DNA of 39,802 bases from a virus: positions 1 through 39,802 of the IMG/VR virus record IMGVR_UViG_3300008219_000030, one strand, 5' to 3'. Every line of letters begins with the position of its first letter. Positions within the stretch are counted from its first letter, which is position 1. Below are positions 23,917-34,700 of this stretch, in pieces. The notes beneath the pieces were generated by a model. The model was not told the DNA's origin, did no database searches, and was given only the letters and a program-made list of their open reading frames with translations. The position numbers and the translations under genes are program-made.

Positions 23917-26900
23917 CTATAATGTGGAGGTGTCCTCTGGCATTATCTTAACATTTCCACCAAGTAAATCACCACTATTTGGGTTTAATGCTTTTTCAAT
24001 ATTATTCATTATCTCTTCCTGTTGGGGTGATACTGTCTGTAACCCCTTAAGCTGCTGTGTTTGGCTAAAGTTTTCATTAACAATTTTAAAGTACTTATCA
24101 TAAATAGGAAGCTCTAATAGATTAGTTTTTTTGATATTAAAATTCTTCAACTCATATCTATTCATCCTGCATAGTGTGTTTTGGATTTTTCCATTTGACA
24201 TCCTAGCCAGGTCAAGCGCTTTCCATATCCCTTTTTTAGGATTCGGATTGCCGGTGTTATCTAGTTCATAGCCAGATAGATATTCAATTATAACTAAATT
24301 TTTGTAATTCATATAATAAGCACCAAAATTCTTAGCACTATTCAAAGAACTATCAATGTTCCCTAGATTAGTTTTTTTCACCAAACCAGAGTTCATCATA
24401 TTAAACATTAGAGATTTCGTCTGGTTGGGTAGTATTTTGATGGCTTTCGTAACCTGCTCCTTTGAGGGATCCGGTGCAAATTTAGGCTTGGAAATGGCAG
24501 AAGCGGGACTATTGATATCATATAATGACATATTGTCTTTGTTATAATCTAAATAAGAATTCGCAGCTATAGAAAACATAAATAAAGAATTTTTGATTTT
24601 GGGTTTCTTCAAAAGATTTTTCTTTATAAGTCCAACGCCCTTCTCTTTTTTAGACTCCGACTTGGTTATAGCAAAATTCTTTTTTTCGCTTTTTTGAGAA
24701 GCTGTTATCGTGACCCCTTCGTCACCAAAGAATTCTTTTATAGATGCATCTATACATTGTTTTTGATTTGATCCCTTCTCAGAAAGGATCTTTTTTATTT
24801 TATTGTATTTTACAATTTTTGAAATCACGTCGTTATAGGCGTCAGTGTCAATTTTTGAAATATCAATATTTAGATTATCAAAGATCGGTTTGTCGTCATA
24901 AGAATTAAAAATAAGAGCTAACTGTTTCTTTTCTCCACCGGGGGTCTCTTTCTGTTTTACTTTTATTTGTGCCATCTTGATGACTGCGGGTGTTAGAAAC
25001 GCATACTTCGTGCCCTCCACGGAGTCATTCGGATTAAGCGACCCTCCACCGGCAATCGGGACTAATGCGTTAGAAAAATCGTTAGCATTGTTGGCGGTAT
25101 CCGAAATAAAGTATTTCTCTGTCTCTAGATTAACTCTATTTAAAAACTCGTTTCTCTTAACAAGTCTACTTGGTAAATAATTTATTGGGGCGACACCTGT
25201 TTCCCCTACAACATTAGACAACTTTTTTCCAGAAGATAGATATTCATATCCATAATAAGTTGAATCCGATGCAACCACATCTTTAAAGTAATGCATAAAT
25301 TTAATTTCTTTTATATTCTTCGGAGCTTTCTTGTTAGACTTTTGAGGAAATCCTGCGGATACCCCCGGTTTTTTAGATTTGTATTGTTTTGTGAAATTTT
25401 GAAGTTTAGAGGAGATCTGCATCAGGATGTTGATTAATTTCTCGATACCATCCGGACTTCCGGAAACGGAAGAACATGTATTATAAAAAAATCTAGCAGT
25501 TCTCTTGATATCCAACGGACCGGTCCCAAGCGTAAGAGTCACGAGAAGATCTTTTACCGCAGCAGAAAGAACTTTATTAGAAGAGTTCAAATTAATGTAT
25601 TTAAAGTTATAACATTTAGAATTGTAATTGTAATTTTTTTGAGCATCTATCTTTAGTTTTTTCAATTCTTGTATGCGTTTTGATAGCTTCTTTATCATTC
25701 CCCCTATTTTATTGGAAGTCAAATCTATAATAGATCCTTCTATCCCATATTGATAGAAGCTTCCTTCTGCCTGCTCAAACTCATCGTGAAAATCAAAAGT
25801 CTTTATAAGTTTATTAGATTTCATATCATCAAAAATATTATTAATAGTCGAGAATTTATTGTCGGAGTTTCCTCCTGCCATCGCCTGGTCTGGGTTTTTA
25901 AACTCCCTTACAACTATGTGCTTCCCAACAGGAGTTACTTCACCATTTGCTATTTCAACTTTTCTTCTCATTAACCTCAAAGTTTTGAAAAGAGCAAAAT
26001 CTTTTAAATCTATTCCATTATCATTAAAGTGATTCGAGAAGGATATATATTTTTTAAGCAAATTATTTATATTAACTGAAAAGCACCCAGTCGTAGTATC
26101 GTAATATGTTCTTGAAAGATAAATTTCCGAAAATATCGAAGGTTTAAATTCCGCACTAGCAAGGATTGGTTTTGAAAAAGATATATTACTCATTTGTTTA
26201 AGCACCCTATAATCTTTTATCTTTAAATTAGTAACAGTCCCCACACTTAAATATTGACTACTTTTTGTATGAGACACACCAGCCATGACGCCCGCTTCAC
26301 TATTCATAAAGTGAACTGCTCCTGTCCATACCGAATTTGTGCCTCCGTTTGTTAATAGATATGCTTTAGAGGTGGCCGGGATCTTTCCCTCCTCTAAAAC
26401 AACCTCTCTCTTTATAAGAGGATTAATTTTTTTAGACATGGCAAGTATACCGGGTTCGCTATTTTGGTAAAGAGAACCCACTATTTTAGGAATGAAAAAA
26501 TATTGTAAATTTGAAGGATTAAGCCCGTCCACCATAAACTCAAATTCTAATGGTATCTCGTATAATTTACCGCCGATATCTTGTCTAACAAAGAACTTCT
26601 GCAGTTGCGCCGTATTGAACTTTAATCCCATTTCAGACAAAGCGGCCTGTATGTTGATTATCTTTTCTTTCTTCGTCTTCGTGTCCTGAGTCTTTAGCTC
26701 TTTCGTGCTGACTATTGTTTTCTCTGTTAGTACAGTGGAGGCCGCGTCAACATCTGTTGTTTGTATAATCTTCAAGTACAGATTTTTTTTAGAAGATTTT
26801 GTAAACCATTTTACATATTTATCTCCCCTTTCTTTTAAGACCACTGTTAATTTTACTTTCAACTGTTGTCCGATAGAAAATAGTTCTATACTTTTAGCTC

Positions 26901-26946
26901 CAAACTCTGGGAAAGGCCCGGTGCCCATTGAACTCATTATAGCCAT
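23917..26946 (-). CDS. Large Lys/Asn-rich virion protein of unknown fold
   Basis: The product is 1009 residues from ATG at 26946, which overlaps the upstream stop as TAATG and lies 8 bases after GGAGAG; a TTG two codons upstream is a less likely start. It is rich in Lys, Asn, Ser and Ile with no membrane segment. Notable pieces are a Gly/Ala-rich block with VWTGAVHFMNSEAGVMAGVS (roughly residue 205-225), a Lys-rich helix at about 410-440 and an end rich in Gln/Asn. The VWTGAVH and MAGVSHT spacing recalls blocks in other phage structural proteins, but I cannot name a family. It is translationally linked to the 612-residue gene. Confidence 0.62.
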   Translation of the reverse strand: MAIMSSMGTGPFPEFGAKSIELFSIGQQLKVKLTVVLKERGDKYVKWFTKSSKKNLYLKIIQTTDVDAASTVLTEKTIVSTKELKTQDTKTKKEKIINIQAALSEMGLKFNTAQLQKFFVRQDIGGKLYEIPLEFEFMVDGLNPSNLQYFFIPKIVGSLYQNSEPGILAMSKKINPLIKREVVLEEGKIPATSKAYLLTNGGTNSVWTGAVHFMNSEAGVMAGVSHTKSSQYLSVGTVTNLKIKDYRVLKQMSNISFSKPILASAEFKPSIFSEIYLSRTYYDTTTGCFSVNINNLLKKYISFSNHFNDNGIDLKDFALFKTLRLMRRKVEIANGEVTPVGKHIVVREFKNPDQAMAGGNSDNKFSTINNIFDDMKSNKLIKTFDFHDEFEQAEGSFYQYGIEGSIIDLTSNKIGGMIKKLSKRIQELKKLKIDAQKNYNYNSKCYNFKYINLNSSNKVLSAAVKDLLVTLTLGTGPLDIKRTARFFYNTCSSVSGSPDGIEKLINILMQISSKLQNFTKQYKSKKPGVSAGFPQKSNKKAPKNIKEIKFMHYFKDVVASDSTYYGYEYLSSGKKLSNVVGETGVAPINYLPSRLVKRNEFLNRVNLETEKYFISDTANNANDFSNALVPIAGGGSLNPNDSVEGTKYAFLTPAVIKMAQIKVKQKETPGGEKKQLALIFNSYDDKPIFDNLNIDISKIDTDAYNDVISKIVKYNKIKKILSEKGSNQKQCIDASIKEFFGDEGVTITASQKSEKKNFAITKSESKKEKGVGLIKKNLLKKPKIKNSLFMFSIAANSYLDYNKDNMSLYDINSPASAISKPKFAPDPSKEQVTKAIKILPNQTKSLMFNMMNSGLVKKTNLGNIDSSLNSAKNFGAYYMNYKNLVIIEYLSGYELDNTGNPNPKKGIWKALDLARMSNGKIQNTLCRMNRYELKNFNIKKTNLLELPIYDKYFKIVNENFSQTQQLKGLQTVSPQQEEIMNNIEKALNPNSGDLLGGNVKIMPEDTSTL

Positions 26947-28784
26947 TAGCAAATCTCTCCTACATCTTCCGCGTCATCCCCATAAATATCAATGATATTT
27001 GATTTTGTAGAGCCTTTCGGTGTTAAAAGTTTATCGTTACGGAGATTCTTCAGCCGATCTTGGTATTTACGGAAAAGTTCACTATCAATTTCCTCATCAA
27101 CGAAGACGTTCATATAATATCCAACATGTGTTTCGCTTACGGGGATAGAAGAAATTTCTTGTGCTTCTTTCGGGCTATACAATATTGAGGATCCCTTGGT
27201 GCTTGGATCCTCAGTAAAATAAAGTCTCTTCAACGTTTTAGAAGTTTGACCTTCCTCCCAGTTAACCAAAGACGTAAGAACATTCGCCGTGAACAAAGTC
27301 CCTTGTACTGCCGTGTCCTTTGTTACTACTTCAATAAATACAGCCTGATCTATTATAAATTGTTCATTGCTAGTGGATGGTATAGCATTAAAATTTGTTG
27401 TTACCCCAGCGACCGCGTTGACGAGGCTAAGATTAAAACTCTTTATGCTGTTACTAATGGCCTCCGCCAAATGTGTATTGGTCGAAACATCACTTGTGCC
27501 TATGATAGTTTTAGTGGAATCCGCTTTGGCAACAGAACTATCAGTTAAGGCGTTGTATATCGACCCGTCCCAGGTAGTAAATTTAATAGTTTGTCCATTC
27601 GACAAACTCCCTACTCCGCTTACTATAAAAGTGGCACTAGCTAGCTTTGTATTATTTTCCATTTCAAAAACTTCAATAGAGAAATTTTCATTTTCAAAGT
27701 ACGTATTTTTTTCATCGATCACCAATAGAAGATAATCGTTTTTAACTCTCAATGTGAGACCATCCATAATGGCTTGACTTTCCACAATATCTTCCTCAAG
27801 ATCATTGATGGTCTTTGAATCATCTAGTAAAGTTCTAATTTTTATATCCGAGCTAATTTGTGGGATTGGCAAATTGCCATATGTATAATATTTTGTATTG
27901 AAGTCGTCCAATTCCTTGTTGCCTGGGGGTGCCGCCATTAAATCTAAGGTCAGCGATCTAAGGCCTAGCTCTTTTTGGTTAAGAGACAGAATATTCCATG
28001 CAGGTAGTTTTTGATTTTTTAACTCTGCCGAGCCAAGTGGCATACCTTCATAATATATATCATGATCGAATTCTCTTCTGCCTTTCCCAAATTCCGTAGA
28101 CTCAAAGTTTGTTTCGTAAACAGGGAAAGATTTGACTCCCGACACCATAGAATAATACTTTATAACAGTAATTATGGGGTCCGTTCCCACCCATTTTTGT
28201 AGTTCATTGCTCCATTTGGGCTCTCCTTTTACCTCTACTTTAAATTCAGTTGAATTAGGTACGACGGCGCCGACGTCGGTGTTGTTGCCACCTCCGAGTT
28301 CTGAATAGAAGGACTTCCCCCCTTTTATTTTTGACCCTATTTCCGCGAGCATCCAAGGTATCCAGTCTTTTATATTTGGAAAGTTCTGCTTATAGTTAAT
28401 GTATTTATATTCAACGGTGGCTGCCTGGAGGACTTCGATCGTTTCAAATGTTTCGAATCCTACGTGATTCTTTACCGATACACTCATTAGAACACTTTGT
28501 TCCCCCTCCTCGATTTCTGCGAGGCTGTAAGTGTCCCCATAATCATACTGTGCTCTGCTCCGAACTGATTCCTTGATCCTTGTAGACGCATCGTTCTGGT
28601 TCTCCGCAATCGGGTTGGAAACGCTTGTAGCGTCAGTTGGAGTCATATATTGAGCGTCATAAATAACGTCATCATCAAAGAAGGCGTATTTTTTTGGTTT
28701 GAACATTCCTTTTGCCAAAAGCAGTTTGCCATATTGAGTTAGCTCAATATCTATAACTTCTTCTTTTCTGTTGAAGAATGTCAT
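26946..28784 (-). CDS. Virion protein with 'LTQYGK-DDD' N-terminal domain (long form)
   Basis: The 612-residue protein has an N-terminal 45-residue domain (EEVIDIELTQYGKLLLAKGM and then FDDDVIYD) that parallels the start of the 313-residue protein downstream. Residues 350-480 form a beta module (ATFIVSGVGSLSNGQTIKF, then AEAISNSIKSFNLSLVNAV) whose strand-helix pattern resembles the duplicated module of the 3189-residue giant. The remainder is acidic and ends YGDDAEDVGEIC with a terminal Cys. It overlaps the giant gene as ATGA and the next gene as TAATG, so this is a translationally coupled trio. A baseplate or tail-fibre connector role is inferred. Confidence 0.7.
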   Translation of the reverse strand: MTFFNRKEEVIDIELTQYGKLLLAKGMFKPKKYAFFDDDVIYDAQYMTPTDATSVSNPIAENQNDASTRIKESVRSRAQYDYGDTYSLAEIEEGEQSVLMSVSVKNHVGFETFETIEVLQAATVEYKYINYKQNFPNIKDWIPWMLAEIGSKIKGGKSFYSELGGGNNTDVGAVVPNSTEFKVEVKGEPKWSNELQKWVGTDPIITVIKYYSMVSGVKSFPVYETNFESTEFGKGRREFDHDIYYEGMPLGSAELKNQKLPAWNILSLNQKELGLRSLTLDLMAAPPGNKELDDFNTKYYTYGNLPIPQISSDIKIRTLLDDSKTINDLEEDIVESQAIMDGLTLRVKNDYLLLVIDEKNTYFENENFSIEVFEMENNTKLASATFIVSGVGSLSNGQTIKFTTWDGSIYNALTDSSVAKADSTKTIIGTSDVSTNTHLAEAISNSIKSFNLSLVNAVAGVTTNFNAIPSTSNEQFIIDQAVFIEVVTKDTAVQGTLFTANVLTSLVNWEEGQTSKTLKRLYFTEDPSTKGSSILYSPKEAQEISSIPVSETHVGYYMNVFVDEEIDSELFRKYQDRLKNLRNDKLLTPKGSTKSNIIDIYGDDAEDVGEIC

Positions 28785-31700
28785 TCTTTCTCGGCTCCTT
28801 CAATTTCCACGCCTGCTTCTATTCGCCCCAACTCGACCAATGAGAAGAAATCGTATGGCCAATTATAACTATGCTTGAAATCTTTTTCCGACGACTTAAA
28901 GAGGAACTGGAATCGATCGTCATCCTTAGAGTCGGCGGTAATCTTGAAATAATTATTTTCTGCCCTTCTCTTAACCTTGAAAACCATCCATCTCGTTTCG
29001 GGGGGCAGTGAGTTACCACCGAAGAATTCATGCTTGTCCATTACATGTTCAATCGTTACATCCTGTTTTTCCGCCGTTACAGATATCTTAGGCATGACTC
29101 CTTGCCAAATATCTGACAGGTCCTGCTGGTCCAGGTTGTGGTCAAATTCAAAGATATACATAACAAATGGATCCGTATTTAAATCCCCGTCAGTGAAATC
29201 CAATTGCGGAGGAATTACATATTTTTGCATCTTTTCATACATGTCCGTGATGCTAGTCTGCTGTAGATTGTCTGCTCCGTCCCCTGTGTTTGCCTTTTCT
29301 ACAGCAATGCCGCTTTTGTTCTTAAGTTTAATTTGGTAGTCATATGTTTTTTTATCAATTTTGAAAAAAGATTTTCCGATGTATTGAGTCGTTTCCAAAG
29401 AAACTAATTTTTTATTGTCTACAAAAGGAATAGCAACGATAGCTTCGGAGATATTTTTACTTTCGGCTATTTCACTAATTTTCTTCGTAGTGCTCGTAAA
29501 TCCGACCACATCTAATAAAGCATTGTTGCTACCATTTGACACTCCTATTTTTATACCGGATCCGGCTCCGGGTATTTGTCCATAGCCGGCCCACACGCTA
29601 CAAGGATATTTAGAATGATCCACCGTTCCACTTAGATTAAAAGCCGGGCATTCCCATTTTGTACCTATTGACCATACATCAAAAGCCGAATCAGCAGAGT
29701 CTTCAAAAGAAATTGGCAAGAAATCACCAGATGGACCGAGACCAGTTGAATAATTTACTTTTTTCACTCTTGTCCTTCCAAAAATATTCATTGAAGAGCT
29801 TAGTTGCATTGCAGCTTTTGATGCAGCATCCGAATAAGTGGTTTGGCTAAGCCCCGGTGACGTGTTGTCATATGAAGCCGTTAGGCCCGCAAATATCTCC
29901 GCTAACGTATATTTTTTAGTCTCCAATGCATTAAAAGTTAATGTCGCTTGAGATAGGCCATAAAAATAAGGAGGTGTGTACGGCGCGTAGGCTGGGTCGT
30001 CGAACTGTCGTAAATTCGTAGTGACACTATCGGCGTATGTGCTAGAGATGGGAGGTCCATATATACTTCCTCTGTTCCTAAATCTGCCCGAGCCGCCGGT
30101 ACCATGAGCACCCTCCGACATAATAAAATCATTAGTTTTATACATGTTCACTTTCATATCGTAAACTTCGCCCGCCTTCATTGTTTTGAATTTGCTTTCG
30201 GGAGCAGAAAAGAAATTTGTTAAAGATTCATCTTTTATAAAGAATTTAACCGACTCCGCAAAGAAGTTATGCATTGCTAATTCAAAATTTGGCTTCTTTT
30301 GAAGGTCCATCCAATTAAAATATGCATAAGATGATGTTGCAGTTGGCTCGGCAAGATAAACATCTGTTTGTGTGATAATTGTATCCTCGAAATTATCTTT
30401 AAAAGTAATCGTAGGCGGTACGTGTTTGGTAACATCAATTAGCGATTCAAATGGCATCCTGTATGATGGGTGGGTATTATAGCCAATTTTATAAACACTA
30501 TCATGTGAACCTGTCGGACGGTCGGTAAAACAAGGGAAATCCACAGCTATGCCAGATTTAATACTATTGAACATAATACCAGGAGCAAAAGACCATCTAA
30601 GCATAGAATTCAATCTTTCCGAACTTGGGTCATTGGTGTTCTCATTGGACCCGCTCAAATAGGGTCCAATGGACTGGGACATAAGCGACGCAAGCTGCGC
30701 CGTCCTAGTGGCAGGGTAGAACCCATTATATGGCAATAATTTTTTTACGCCCCTGCATGTCATTTTAATTCTTGAATCTTTCCCTATCTTTTCCCCAACA
30801 TGATTGTCTTGAATGACATCGAAATACTTCATAAACTCAGAGTGAGAGTAAGTGTTAAAAAAGTTTTCATTAAAGTCCGCAAACTCTCCTTCCGCACTAG
30901 ATGTGAATGCTGCTCCATCTAAACTAAAAAGCTTATTATTTTTACCGATAAACGATGCGTCCTGATTGTTTAGATAAAAATCCATGTGGTCGGAAATTCT
31001 AAACTCCGGTATGATCGTGTATTCTTTTGCAATTCTCCTAATATCCTCCGAGTAATCCTCATAAGAATCAAACCAAGGGCTTTTACTTGCGGAGAAAGCG
31101 GTTGTATAGTAGGGAAGGGCAAAGACGAGATTCTCCGGAGTGGGGTTTGTAGAAAAGTGTTGGTTATAGGGTCTCCTATAAAAGCACGCAGACGCGGAAT
31201 AGTGATATCCATAAGACCCAGTTCCGCTTGTAAATCCAGACGGCCCATCCAAAGGTGTTGTATATGGGTATTGTACTAGTTCACCAACCGCTCCCGGCAC
31301 CAGAGTCAAATCTAGGACGGGACCGTATTGTGTCAGCCCGGATGAATAGTCTGCCAGACCGGCGTCCAGAGGCCATACACTTAAAGCGCTATTCTTGTTA
31401 TTATAAATTGTATAGTTCTGCGAATTTACGGCGGCCCCGGCTGTCCTATCTCTAGCGTGAAGACTGTCTCTCCAAAATGTACGGTGGTCTCTACGATCAA
31501 ATCCATTATCACCAGTCCCTGACTGTTCCGTATAATTTTGACGCATACGGGATTTTGCCAAATATGCATTATTAGATTTTGGATAAATATTTTCACTATA
31601 ATTCAAAGAGACGAGCCCCGAAATAGGGTTTTCATCTCCAAGATCTTTATTTGTATAAACTTCATACAGTTTATCGTATACTTGCTTAGCCGCATTTTGT

Positions 31701-34700
31701 TCTGTGGCTAAAGCGTTGTTCAAATCTGTAGAAGCAAACTTGGATAGATTATTTCCATATGTATGTTTGATATCAAACTGCGCCTCTTCACCATCATAAT
31801 CTTTTGTAGTTACCCTATGGATTACTGGTCTGAATCTGCTAATTACCGGAGGCTCCGTAAAAGAACTAAGCCCTCTAACATTTGTCGAACTATTATGCTT
31901 AACTTTTTCTTTTCCAGAAGCGCCCGACCATTTGTATTGTGACTTGGCAAAGAAATCATTTTCTGCCGTGAAAGTAGAAATACGATTATTTTTAACCATG
32001 TCCCTCACTAGCGGACTCTTTGAATTTCCAATTTGTTGCCAACTAACGAATCCATAAGGTCCGTTTTGATGAAGCAACAATGCATTCAGGAGGTTCGTAG
32101 AACTCAATGAAGCAATAGATGTATTTAGAGATGCAGCACTTACAGTGTTGCTTCCCGTTAGAAGAGGAGCGTTGATCAAAGTATTAAGACCAACGAAGTC
32201 TACAACATGACTACTAATAGAAATTTCACTTGCACTCAAGAAAGTAAAATCAGAAACCTCTCCTAAAGAGCTAGAAACATAGCCCCTAGAACTGGCAAAT
32301 CCATAAGGAGCGCCATTAATATCTAACATCGAGGATGTAATCCAGTTGTAGTTTCTATCGCTTTGCGGTATTTGGTGTGTTACGTTATCATTATCATTAA
32401 TTGATCCAGACCCTACGCTAAGATTTATAGGTGGTAAACCATAATTAGCACCAGTAACAAATATTGTTCTTCTTGAGTTTCTGTTTGTCTTGTGGGAAGA
32501 AGCAAGCAAAAAGTTGGATTGTGAATAGGCATCTCCGGAGACTGTACTTCCTGTCGTTATCCCGTATGCAAGGGAATGGGCGCTGCCGCTGGCCCCAAGC
32601 CTCGTTCTAACAAACGAATTCCTATAGTTTAATTGATTGTATACAGAATACGTCTCTGACGCGGGGTCTAGAAATCCTTTACTAAGCACTTCTTTTCCGC
32701 CGGGGGCAGAGAATCTTTCTGCTATGACTGTTTTATTTGATCCCGTGGATCTATCGGGAAGTGCAAAATCTAAGTCGCCTGTTAAATTAAAGTTCTCCGC
32801 ATATTGACTGTTGGCCCCCCCTCCTCCAGTAGAGCCAGAAATAAACCACATATTATTTATGTCTCGGCCAGTTGTCATAACAACTTCATAATTTCTTTCG
32901 AAATTGCCCATGGTCGTTGTGGGATTTGTGAAGTTTAAATTACCACTTATGGCGGAGCCACTATGTTGGTAAAACGAAATATTTCTAATATTAACGGCTC
33001 TTTTCGCTCCTGGCAGTCTGGTCCTTGTTCCTCTCGCAAAGTGGATATTGACACTATCCACCGGAACTATCGTAATTTGCCCCGCAGTCGTTACTAAATT
33101 GTACCCTTCGGCTCTTGAATAGGCATCATCTAAATTATTAGATTGATCAGGCTTGTTTAAACCAACATTTTTATATTGGCGCCCCCCGACAAATCTCTCT
33201 GTAAACACGCTCTGTAGCGGAGACTCCAGTTCGTTGTTGGAAATATCATTGCCAAAACTAATTTGAGTTCCCGGTAATGCAGTATTAAATAAAGATAGGT
33301 AACCGCCTAGGGGCTTTCCGCTATCATGTTCAGAACTTGCACTATAGAGCATAAATGGCAACAACATTTCGCTGCCACTAGCGATATAGGAATCGGGGGT
33401 ATTCTCAATATTAACTTCTATTATCTTTTTCTTTTTTAATAATTCGGTAGGAATGATCTCTTCTATGTATACTTTTCTCATATCAGAGATATTTGTACTC
33501 TTTACTATAATTTGCTTGTTTGAACCAAAATGTAATAGGCTTGGTACGGCAAGCATCCCTTTCTTGCCTGCGGGCATTTTAACGCCGCCGCCAATTTGTT
33601 TTGTTGTCATGCTCGTACTAAACACAAACGGCTTGCTCTGAAGGTCTTGATTACTACTTTGGTAAACTTTAAATAATTTTTGTCTAGCAACATCAACAAT
33701 AGGATTGCCCGTCTTAGCATACTTCGTTTTATCAACTTTATTTTTCCACCAAAGAATATGATAATCTTGATCTGTGCTAGGAGGGGAGAGCACCAGAGGG
33801 CCTGCCAAAAACGGATTTGGTTTTGGATGGAACCCTTCGTATGGCTCCATCCGCGTATCCAAAATTGTAATACCACCATCGTTCTGAGTAAAATCTATAT
33901 TCGGCTGAAGTTGTCCTGACGACTCCGGCTCTGTAAATTTGGAGTCGATGGTAGGAAATTTATTCCTATATTTATTTCTTTCAAGGGCGTGACTCTCAAT
34001 AACAGTTTTGATTCCCTTATTAATATTTGCGGAAGCAGGAACCAGATTCATAATCATAGTACCCAACGACTGGTCTACCCATTTATAGTAATCAATAAAT
34101 TTTTCTATGTCAGGAGTGTTGCCTAATCTCTCAAAGAAGATTTGCTTTAAAAATGAAAGTCTCTTGTAATCTTGCCTATATCTCTCTTCATACCGACCTA
34201 TTAAAGCACCGTAGTCCCTAATTGAGGAAAAGAAGTTCAATATCTGTTCTGTTAAACCTTGATACATGTTCTTTTCTATGGAAGTAAAAAACGTTATTGG
34301 CTTTTGATCTCTATAGAAATTGTCATCGTCAAAATTTAAAATTGATATCATATCTTCCGAATACAGTACTTCCGGGAGTTGTTTCCTTGAGTCTTCTAGG
34401 TATTCTACTGAAACAAACGAAGACGTCGTGGCCGGGAATCCATACCCAGCGGCACCGTTCGTGACATTAATTACATTTCCAAGCCATCCATAATCCTTTT
34501 TGTTATCGATAGATCCAGAAGTGATATCGTATACTTCTATCTCACCCGAAGAATTAGAACCAGTGATAAGCTCGAAATCCCAATCAAGAGCAAGGGTTTT
34601 AATTTTCGGGATGAAGACGTTTGTTGAGCCACTAGGAGATGCAGAGCCTGTTTGGAAAACAAACGCATTGTTCGCAGGCTGACTTACTCCGTAATTATTG

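Noticed and set aside
33607-33879. Alternative minus-strand frame inside the giant gene
   Set aside because: Out-of-frame within a continuous 3189-codon gene, with no start signal and no domain.
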